The notes under the pieces were generated by a model. The model saw nothing but the letters and a program-made list of their open reading frames with translations. It was not told the origin of the DNA and searched no databases. From Anastatus disparis (Eukaryota > Arthropoda > Insecta > Hymenoptera > Eupelmidae): a stretch of DNA of 64,000 nt. Shown here one piece after another: positions 10,508 to 20,079 of this stretch. The translations under genes and the position numbers were made by a program. The stretch lies in contig JAFFSR010000344.1 in NCBI GenBank assembly GCA_017163975.1, positions 2,294,001 to 2,358,000 of the forward strand, in the 5' to 3' direction. Every line of letters begins with the position of its first letter. Position 1 is the first letter of the stretch.

Positions 10508-12338
10508 AATATCTCTTATTCGTTCTCGTTACGAACCATGGGTGTCCTATGATATCAGGTTGTTGATCAGGAAACGGGATCGAGCTTATCACTGAGTGGC
10601 GAGAACTGGACGCATTGAGGATATTCAAAGGTATAAGTCTTTGAGAAGTGATGTTTCGAATCAACTCGATACAGCGAAGATTGAGCATATCTCGTCTGGG
10701 TCGAGTCGGGTCGAGTGCTGCTTCGAATGCCAAGGCTAAATGGTTGACGTTGCACAAATTGGGATTAGAAAAGAAAGCCTTTCCTTTGCCTCTTCAGTAT
10801 CTCTCTTATAAAGCCTTGCTCTCTCATTACTCACCTGTGGCGAGGAACGGCTCACCACTTATTCAGGTGGAAGTAGATGAGATATTAGCGATCCCGTTGT
10901 CTATTTCTCTTCCAGTTTTTGATTTTCACAAGGTAGATGCTCCTACAATTAGGAGACATGTTCTGTCAGCGTCATCTAGGTGTGATGGCAACTCGATTGA
11001 GATGCTGAAGTTGTATTTGCCTTCCACCTTGGAACCTTTGACTTCTATCGTGAATCATTCTATTTCCTGTTCGTCTTTTCCTCCGAGTTGAAAAGGGCTT
11101 TCATTTTGCCGTTAGCAAAGATCAAGTCTATTGATTCTCCAGATCAGACGTGCCCTATAGCCAGGCTTTGCGAGCCTTCTAAAATTCTTGAAAGGTTTGT
11201 TCATGAGCAACTGCTCAACTTTCTCGAAACAAATAATCTTTTAAATGCTCATCAGTTTTGTTTTAGATCGAACCACAATACTCAAGTTACTCTGCTTAAA
11301 ATCTTGGAAGACGCTAGCTTGGCTATAGATAGAAGAAAAGTCACTGCTCTGCTCTTATTTGATTTTTCCAAGGCATTTGACACCGCGCCTCATAGTCTTC
11401 TCCTACGCAAACTCAGATATCTCAACTGCTCCGTTGGGGCTGTAAGGTAGTTTGCCTCGTACTTACGTGGAAGAACGCAGTCGATCGAAGAACCGCATAG
11501 GATGCCTCCGGGGATTTGGATGGGTCTTGACATAGTTGTGCCACAGGAAAGTGTGCTAAGGCCATTGTTATTTTCAATCTTTATTAATGATATCCCTCAA
11601 GTCTTGAGATTCACAAAGCGCATGCTGTTTGCAGACGACCTGCAGATCTATAGATTGTTTTTTTCCGGATGATGCTGTTAATGAGATTACTATCATCAAT
11701 AGAGATATTAACGCCATTATCAATTGAGCGGGCGTCAATGGACAAAAGTTAAATGCTCTTAAAACTCAAGCTATCCTCCTGGGCAGTGAGCAATATGTCT
11801 CTCGGCTAAATTCTTCAATTATTTCAACGATAGTAGTTTGTGGTCAGAATATTCCTTTTTCCAAAGAGGTTAAAAGTTTGGGAGTATGGATTGATTAAAC
11901 ACTTAACTGGGAGATACAGGTTAATTTTATAGTCAGCAAAGTTCATGAAGTTTAATATTTGCTTGAATTCTATAAGCATTCTCTGTCGAAAAAACTTAAA
12001 AAAGAACTAATTGAGTCTCTTATTTTCCCACATTTCGATTATGCTTCTGTTGTGTACGAAGACCTGCATCAATACCAGAACTTTAAGCTTTATAGGACCC
12101 TCAATGCATGTGTGAGGTTTGTCTATGGTAATATTCCATATCGAGATGGCCTGACTTCTTATAGATTAAGCCTCGGATGGCTATCAGTCGACAGAAGAAG
12201 GAAGTACTTCATCATGACCTTGGCATATTCTATTGTTACCAATGGGATTCCGACATTCCTAGCTTATTGTTTCTTTGGAGCTAACGTTGATGCTTTTGTT
12301 CGTTCCTCAGCACGTAGATCACCTAGGGTTCTTTTATG
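10508..12338 (+). pseudogene. Non-LTR copy B: 5'-truncated ORF2
   Basis: It starts abruptly inside the ORF2 linker (RYEPWVSYDIRLLIRKRDRAYH) directly after copy A's tail. It then follows copy A in order: WLTLHKLGLEKKAFPLPLQY (10741), KILERFVHEQLLNF (11178), LLFDFSKAFDTAPH (11345), VPQESVLRPLLFS (11535; GVPQGSVLGPLLFS is usual) and FADDLQIYR (11629). The C-terminal region LIFPHFDYASVVYEDLHQY lies in 11959-12340. Stops and frameshifts separate these blocks. The end is not a normal 3' end: ORF2 sequence breaks at RRSPRVLLCP and joins directly to endonuclease sequence of copy C. Confidence 0.8.
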
Positions 12339-14995
12339 CCCGATCTGTTTGTTGTTGGTAGCACTGAGTCGGTTTTGTCGTACGCTAAGTCTGACTCGCC
12401 TTTCGTCGCAGGGTACGACCTGATTTTACTGCAAATTAAGTTACTTAGACTTACAAGGAGATTGTTTCACGTTCGGGTCACCGTTTTTGCTCAAATTTTG
12501 GGAATATTTTCTAGATGCAGAAATATGAAGAAAGCCAAAATTTTAGAGGCCAACGCTCAATATTTCCCTAGTTACAGGCCATCGAAGAAAATCACTAAAA
12601 AAGTTACTAGATTTTCAAACGCTTATAGTTCCTCAGCATTATTAGCAAAAAGCCTAAACCTTTTTTTAAATGAAAGCTGAGCTCAAATCCTTTCAAAATA
12701 GTAGCTATAGCATATCGAAATATAATTTTTTCCCAAAGTTATAGCATAATAAAGATTAAACCCAATTTTAGCTTTTATTATTAATTGATGTTTTAAACAA
12801 AAATTCAGGTCCAGTCTTTATTACGCTCTAATTTTGGGAAAAAATAATATTTTGAGATGGTATAGGTGCTATTTCGAAAGGATTTGAGCTCAGCTTTCAT
12901 TTAAAAAAAGGTTTAAGCTTCTAGCTAATAATTCTGAGGAACTATAAGCGTTTGAAAATATAGTAACTTTTTTAGTGATTTTCTTCGATGGCCTGTAACT
13001 AGGGAAATATTGAGCGTTGGCCTCTAAAATTTTAGATTTCTTCATATTTCTGCATCCAGAAAACATTCCCAAAATTTGAGCAAAAACGGTGACCCGAAGG
13101 TGAAACACTCTCCTTGTTAGTAATACTGTTCGGAGGTTTCGGTCGCGCAATCTCAGTAGGGTGGATAGTGAGTATCTTAATCGAACGTTCATTTCTTCTT
13201 GTAATGATAGGCTTCTCAAGAGTCATAGGGTTCTTACGAATGCGATTGACCTAAATTCAGTGACACTATCGTGTATGGATCACTCTGATTTTTCACTTGA
13301 TTCTTTGGATGTGGGTTCGGCCCTCAACAGATTCACAGCTACAGTCACTGAAACATTTTTGAGAGTCTTTGACATTCATGCCCCGCTTAGGCCTACTTGC
13401 AAGCCGTGGGTTGCAAGTGATATTTGTCATCTGATGAGAGAGAGAGAGAGATCGTGCATACAGATGGGCAGTACGAACGGGCAGAGTCGAAGACATTCAG
13501 CAATACAGATTATTAAAGAGCAGAGTTTCTAACAGCCTTGATTCTGCTGAAATGGAGCATATTGCGAATCAAATCAATAAATCACGAGACCAAAAGTCTA
13601 AAAAGTCTACACAAATCAGGTCTAGCTACTAAAGCGCTAGTTTCTTCCTTGCATTATTTTTCATCAAAGAGTCTTCTTAGTCATTACTCTTCGGTATCTT
13701 GTGCCTTCTGTTGTTCTCAATATTTATAAATAATCTTCCTGGTGTCCTTTGTTTCTCCGAGGCAATATTATTTGCAAATGACTTGCAAATTCACAGGTCT
13801 TTTTATCCGGCCAATTTTCATCAGGAAATCGATATGATCAACAGAGACATTGATACGATGGTTCAGTGGTCTTAGGGTAATGGTCTAAGGATCAACGTTG
13901 CAAAGACGTAGGCCATTGTCATTGGTAGTGAACAGTTTACGTCTCGACTAAGAGAAGTAGCAAGCATGGGCCCACTCGTTAATAATGAGCGAGTACCATT
14001 CTCGTCGTGTGCGAAGAGTCTGGGTGTTTGGTTAGAAAAAACTCTTAACTGGGAAAAACAAGTCTCTTCAATTGTTTGCAGAGTGCATGTCACTCTTTAC
14101 TCTCTGAAATTTTACAGGAAATCGCTTTCTAGGATCCTAAAGAAAAGTCTGGTTGAGACGCTCATTTTTCCCATCTTTGATTACGCCTGTGTGTTTTATG
14201 ATGACCTCTTCCAATATAAAAATCTTAAGCGACACCGTGCACTGAATTCATGTGTACGGTTTGTCTACGGTAATATCAGGCCCAAGAGAGAGTGTCGCCA
14301 TATAGACTTGATCTTGGTTGGCTAACTGTAGAAAGAAAACGTAAATATTTCATCTTATCGTTAGAATAATCAGTTATTTCTACTGCATGTCCGTCCTATC
14401 TCATGCATAAGTTTTCTAGGGTTGATATTTATGTAAAACTTCCCTCTTCAACACGAAGACCTCCCAGGTTATTAGTATGTCCTCCAGTACGCACGAGCGC
14501 GTTGTAAAACTCCTTTGTAAATGTAGCGTCTAAGCTTATTAATAAAGTGGCTACTGATGCTGATAACCCTGTATTGCTTGAGATAGAATCAATTAGGCTC
14601 TATAAAAAGCGTACTTCCGATCGTCTCATGCGGGAAGATTGCGAGGGGTGGCTGGGGTCGTGATAACGCAAGCCTGGCTAGCAAAGAATATGATCTATTG
14701 AATCAAATCAATAAATATACATTTATGAGTACACTGTTAATTTGTACCGTATATTTTATTGCAAATTTTTAGTTTTTATGAGCATTATCACAAGTTTATT
14801 TATTCACTACGAAGATTTTACTATTGTTTTATTTTTATTAATACACTAAAATATATTAACTAAACACTTTTCTTTTTTACACTAAGTTACACTTATCAAT
14901 TCATTTTCGTTAAACTTATATTCTAATATCTTTTCGAGTCATACGAGGTTTTACTCCATGGTTAAATAAATTTATGTCTGTGCCTATGTCTATAT
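12339..14995 (+). pseudogene. Non-LTR copy C: endonuclease C-terminus to 3' end, RT core deleted
   Basis: It begins mid-endonuclease (PDLFVVGSTESVLSYAKSD, PFVAGYDLI) and is interrupted by a foldback element at 12454-13116. It resumes with TVRRFRSRNLSRV and, near 13400, TCKPWVASDICHL. At about 13700 SLLSHYSSVS jumps to sequence matching LLFSIFINNLPGVL, so roughly 0.7 kb of RT core is missing compared with copy A. Motif C reads FANDLQIHRSF instead of FADD. The C-terminal region LIFPIFDYACVFYDDLFQYK is at about 14161. The 3' end has the GAGGTTTTACTCC hairpin at about 14945 and is followed by CT repeats at 14990-15010. Confidence 0.75.
12454..13116. mobile_element. Foldback/TIR element, 663 bp, TTA target duplication (TTA-FB copy 1)
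   Basis: Left end CAAGGAGATTGTTTCAC and right end GTGAAACACTCTCCTTG are inverted copies, and the arms match over about 290 bp each (for example TTTTTGCTCAAATTTTGGGA). TTA flanks both sides (12451-12453, 13117-13119). The insertion splits copy C's ORF2: coding similarity resumes on the far side. It is non-coding; the apparent ORFs over the arms are the same sequence read in both directions. A relative of 664 bp with the same TTA duplication is at 54610-55273. TTA duplications are typical of PIF/Harbinger elements (TWA), so this may be a long-TIR MITE of that superfamily. Confidence 0.8.
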
Positions 14996-15209
14996 CTCTC
15001 TCTCTTGTCTCTTAAGTTTCATACACTGAAAACTAAAAGGACTAGCTACTAGACTTGAAGTTTAGCCAGAGCGCCTAAACGCACTATAGAATGCGTGCCG
15101 TAAAAGGGATTAGTAGCTAGTCCCTCCGGCGCACTAAGAAGGCCCGAGAGCTCGATAGCAGCGCCACAGAGCTCGATAGCTGCGCCATAGACGAGTGTAA
15201 AGGGAAGAT
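14996..15209. other. Spacer between copies C and D with an 82-bp inverted repeat
   Basis: GGACTAGCTACTA (about 15040) recurs inverted as TAGTAGCTAGTCC (about 15109), a possible tiny MITE. A direct duplication follows: GAGCTCGATAGC followed by two GCGCCA-containing copies at about 15149 and 15171. The stretch is GC-richer than its surroundings, and no gene was seen. Confidence 0.5.
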
Positions 15210-16171
15210 TCCCGCGTGGGCACAGTCGTCAAAATCGAAAGAGTTCGTCAGGGAGCCCGAAAGGCTAGAAGCGCCGCCTTTTCACGGGCGCGTTACTGGT
15301 CTTGGGTGAGGGTAATAGCTGAGCGAAAGAATTCTCAGTATAGGCATGCGTTGTCCAGGAAGGTTGAGAAGGAGCTAGTCGAGGCCTTGATCTTTCCGAT
15401 TCTCGATTATTGCTGCGTAGTTTACGATGGTCTGCCTCAAACCTTGAATCTCAAGCTTCATCGTGCTCTTAACGTTTGTGTTATATTTGTGTTTGGCAAT
15501 ATTGAGAAGTAGGACAGGGTCACTTCTTTTCACCTTGAGCTGGGATGGATATCGGTCAAAAATAAGCGGCTTTATTTTGAAATGGCACTTGCACATTTAA
15601 TAGTATCATATCAAAATCTGACATATCTAGTATCAAAATTCCTTCGTGCAAATGTCGACGCAATGGTCAGATCATCCAGCAGACTGCCTACGAGACTGCT
15701 CATATGTCCGATTGTACGTACTGCTGCGATGTTTATTTCTTTTGTATCTTTAGCATCTATATTCATCAATAATGTCTACTTATTTACGTGTTTTGGAGTA
15801 GGTCTGACCCAGCTTTTCAAAATCCGATTGATGAGCAAATTCCTTATCCATGAGCGCACTGAGTGGCATGGTTCATTGAACGTTCGTTGAGTGTACTATA
15901 TATACTTTATCTAAATTGCACTCTACCAGAATCATTAAATGTGGCCCTTGAATGGTTGCTTTTCTGTACTGGTGTGAGGGGTAAGATGTCTAGTGAATAA
16001 AATTGTTTATTAAGAAGATTAATCTCAATCATATTGTATTTAGCATTACTTTCCTTATAATATTTACATTATTATTACTATTTATTTTTTATGTATATAC
16101 TTCTGTAATTTTTTATGGGTCATACAGGTTTAAACCCCACGGCCTTAATAAATTGTATCAATCAATCAATC
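15210..16171 (+). pseudogene. Non-LTR copy D: ORF2 C-terminus and 3' UTR only
   Basis: From about 15340 it reads HALSRKVEKELVEALIFPIL and DYCCVVYDGLPQTLNLKLHR, then after a stop LGWISVKNKRLYFEMALAHL and SSRLPTRLLICPIVRTAA. This is the same order as the C-terminal region of copies A-C. The 3' UTR ends with GGTTTAAACCCC and ATCAATCAATCAAT at 16153-16170, followed by CT repeats. It is a heavily 5'-truncated copy. Confidence 0.75.
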
Positions 16172-17206
16172 TCTCTCTCCTTCTCTCTCCCCCTCTATTT
16201 CTTTTCATTGGAGAAGACGTCTAGATTTCTTTGCTTCGTTTTTGCTAGATTTTTATTAGTAACGAGATTTTGACTGCTGCACATAGTGATTAATCCGGAT
16301 AGTGATTGTGAGGGCCTTCATTTTGAGTAAATTGGTATTTCTTTTGGATGTCTCTGAAACCTGGAAATTTGAAGTAAAGAGTTGTGAGTTTCGTTGAAGC
16401 TGGGAAGAATGTTAGCCATATTTGCTGCCGGGAAAGAAGGCGTTGCGCCTCCGCGCTTGGTTATTCGCTGTATCTTTAATACTATAAGGCTTTTCTACAG
16501 TTGTGTGGCGCGTGTTTTTTTGCATGCACCCACGCGTGTAAGTAGACTTTTTGCATTTTTTCCTTTTGGATTGAGTGTTAAAGGCAGCTTTTTTATATTG
16601 CCTATTTATTTCTACCCCGCATAGCGTAAAATTGACTGTGGAAGGACACGGTTTTCTCTGATCCTGACTGTAATTGCAGAAGCATGAGCATCATTGTATC
16701 TCAACATCTCTATAGCATGTGGCTTATTCATTGCCTGTTTGCTGCTTACTTATCAATGACTCTAACGTTCACGTGCAGCGCGCATTATAGATAGATGCGT
16801 GCTCACGGTGGTACGTATATTTCTTGCATATATTAACAGTATTATTACTTTTTAATTTTGAAACTTGCTAAATTTGCTATCATATTTTTGAGGTTCTATT
16901 CTTGCTGTGACGAGGTATTGTCGACTGTGCTGCCTTCTAGTGAATGAAGTGATCACAGCGATACTTTATGCTACATTTTAGCGGTCCTACATGATGGTTG
17001 GTGTACTCATCTCCCAGTGTATAAGTGCACCCGTACTTTAGTATTGAGGATTTCTCCACTGTCATTGTTATTCTTATAACAGTCTTTACGACAAAAGCAG
17101 CTCAATCTTTGACGAATCATCTACTGGTTTATGATTAAATTGCTACAAGATCAGTTCGGCTTTTATTATTACATCCGCCTGTGTGCTTACATTTGAGTAC
17201 TTAAAC

Positions 17207-19976
17207 ATGACTGAAAAGTGCATTAACTGTGCCAAAGAATTTACTTCTGCTTCTGAACCACTTGAGTGCACCCAATGTGAAAATTCGCTGCACACTGGCT
17301 ATGCTAAATCACGTAAGGAGGGCACTGGATCAATTATGAGAGTCTGTAATCCCTGTTTGAAGGAGAACAGCTTGCGTGCTAGTCACTCTCGAATTAGTTC
17401 TGTTAAATCAGAACATTCTGTTTCAAAATCGGATGCTTCTCGACCGCCGATTCCCATGTCTGCGTGCTTATAACAGGATACACTTGATGCTATTCTTGCA
17501 AAAATCTTCAAATTTGATAAGCTTGATGCGTTTTAGACATCTTTGTCGTCTATTGATTCTAGGATCACCTCTCTAACTAGAATTGTATCTTCTCTCGAAA
17601 CTCATGTGCAGGACTTGTCTGACATTCAAGGCAAGCGTATAGACGTCAATGAGGCTTGCTTGGACCAACTTCAGCGAGATTATATTGCACAAGGAAAGAT
17701 TGGATCAGCTGTCAACCAAGATCCCACCTGCTATCAATGCTTCTTTGTCTGATGTTGAATCTGATGAACTTTCACTTTTTGGTGAGCTGAGTAGAAGTTT
17801 GGCTAGGCAGTGCAAGAAGCTTGTCACTTGGCAGCAGTGTTGGGAGCGTTCTGCCGATCTGGCATTGAGTAGACTTCGTCATTCGGAGTTTGAGAATTTT
17901 AAGCGAGCTGCTTATGCTGTATTTGTTACACTGTGCACTGGCTTTTTGTATGATGAAATTGTGGCGGTCTGTCCTCTGCGCCGTACTATCGATGCTTCTG
18001 GTACCAATGACTCTGGAACTACTACTGCTTCTGCTTCATCTGTGCTTCCTTCTAAACCTGAACCGGAACATGGTGTTCCTCTCTTAGTGACGCTTAAAAG
18101 CGCTACTCTGGTGCGTTCACTGATAAGTGCCAAAATCCGTATCAGGAAGCTGCATACATCGCAGATTAAGGTTGATCTGATAGATCTTTTAATGCAATAT
18201 CATCCGCTTTAATCAACATAATAGGCCAGTGAATAGACCGAAAAAAAGTCTTATTTTGTCAAAATTAGTAACTAGCAACGACCTATGCGATCATTTAAAA
18301 GATAGTCCGTAGATGTTTACTTATATGTTTTGGACTAGCAACTAAGATTTATTAATTAGTTATTAACAAATTAGTGCAAAAAAAACGCGTTTTTTTTGTT
18401 TTTTGCTAATAAAACGAAAACTATTTGACGAATTAGTATGGTGTTAATGGGAATGTTGTAGAGAATCGAATTATCAACAAAACGAGAGGTCAAACAATCC
18501 GATCTGTTTATTAAAACCGAAAAAAATTCGGAAAAACCGGAAAATTTTTCATTTTTTAAAAAAATTTATAACTCTGTTTATTAATATTAAGAGTTGAAAT
18601 TTGGCACAGAAGTAGATAATTATATCTACTTTCAACATGTCAACGGCAGATACTATCGAATAATTAGTTTCTGTGCAATTGCAATTTGTTTTTTTTTCGG
18701 TATTCCTCTCTTCTTTATATTACCGATTGAGAACATCGTACATATATTTTTAAAAGGGTTTGGAAAACTAGAAACAATATACGATTAAATGTATATTCTA
18801 AGTTTCTATTCAAATTGTGTAAAAAGGGTGAAATATGCACTCGAACATCGACGTAAACGGTCGAGCGCGCGGTACACAGCAAAAAGTGGGGATGGAGGGG
18901 AAATGATATATATATATATAGATATACCGGCGCGCGGTGTGAAACGCTCAATTTTTGAATTGGCCTGTTTTTGACGATTAATGCACTTATATTAAAGTGT
19001 TTTATTAATTAATAAGGGTATTTTTAACCGACGAATCTGATTTCCTATTCAGATTTCACGAATAATGAAATCTAAAGGTATTTTACAGTTTCTCCTTCAT
19101 CCCCACTTTTTGCTGTGTACCGCGCGCTCGACCGTTTACGTCGATGTTCAAGTGCATATTTCACCCTTTTTACACTATTTTAATTAAAACTTGGAATATA
19201 CGTTTAATAGTATGTTTTTTCTAGTTTTCAAAACCCTTTTAAAAATGTATGTACGACGTTCTCAATCGGTAATATAAAGAAGACAGGAATACCAAAAAAA
19301 AAAAAGTTGCAATTGCACAGAAACTAATTATTCGATAGTATCTGCTGTTGGCATGTTGAAAATAGATATAATTATCTACTTCTGTGCCAAATTTCAGCTC
19401 TTAATATTAATAAACAACAGAGTTATAAATTTTTTTAAAAAATGAAAAATTTTCCGGTTTTTTTAAATTTTCTTCGGTTTTAATAAACCGATCGGATCGT
19501 TTGACCTCATGTTTTGTTGATAATTCAATTCTTTACAACTTTCCCATTAACACCATAATAATTTGTCAAACAGTTTTCGATTTATTAGCAAAAAACAAAA
19601 GAAAACGCGTTTTTTGCACTAATTTGTTAATAATTAACTAATAAATCATAGTTGCTAGTCCAAAACATATAAGTAAACATTTACGGACTATCTTTTAAAT
19701 GATCGCATAGATCGTTTCCAGTTACTAATTTTGGCGGAACAAAACCTTATTTTGACCGGCCTATAAATAAGTATCTTTATCCTGCTCTCCATCGACTCAA
19801 ATTAAAGGTTCTGGATAAGGCGCATAACAAGAGAAATGGTTTCCTAACTTTTATCAGAAATGGAAAAATTTATGCATGCAAGAAGAGAAGCGATACTGCT
19901 TGCTTAATCTCATCTGATGACGGTCTGCAGTCTTTTTTACAGAAGAAATCTACGACTAGTGACAGTCGTATTGCCT
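17207..19976 (+). pseudogene. Copy E ORF1: PHD-like finger, coiled coil, C-terminal RNA-binding-type domain
   Basis: ATG at 17207 opens MTEKCINCAKEF, then LECTQCENSLH and VCNPCLK, a Cys/His-rich PHD-like finger. The SISVKSEHSV-like serine-rich linker ends at a stop (17471). The region SRITSLTRIVSSLETHVQDL (about 17555) is heptad-like, and the next frame continues to 18212. The palindromic element 18224-19761 interrupts it. The frame resumes at about 19767 with INKYLYPALHRLKLKVLDKA, GFLTFIRNGKIYACKK and ends at 19976. This last block resembles the C-terminal domain of many non-LTR ORF1 proteins (N-terminal INKYL, then xxxRNGKIxxxKK, as in the FP25K-like family). The FP25K-like link is inferred from pattern only. 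Confidence 0.6.
18224..19761. mobile_element. Palindromic element, 1.54 kb, TA target duplication
   Basis: Begins GGCCAGTGAATAGACC and ends GGTTTTGACC-type sequence closing in GGCC; TA flanks both sides (18222-18223, 19762-19763). The arms of roughly 700 bp pair almost throughout: AAAATTAGTAACT, GATCATTTAAAAGATAGTCC, TGTTTACTTATATGTTTTGG, the block around CGACGTAAACGGTCGAGCGC and its partner GCGCTCGACCGTTTACGTCG all recur inverted. It inserts cleanly into copy E ORF1. No transposase ORF is present. An RNA copy would fold into one very long hairpin. Confidence 0.8.
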
Positions 19977-20079
19977 AGTGACTGTCCCTCGAGTAAGTCT
20001 ACTCTCTTTGCTTTTTTCTTCTATATCTACTACTCATTTTAACACCCATCCATCCACTAACTTACCTTCCTCAACTGCA

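Noticed and set aside
12336..13219. Two related 109-114-codon frames on opposite strands
   Set aside because: Both read the arms of one foldback element; the matching proteins reflect the inverted repeat.
18594..18974. Three overlapping small frames with hydrophobic stretches
   Set aside because: Inside the palindromic element; one arm read in different frames.
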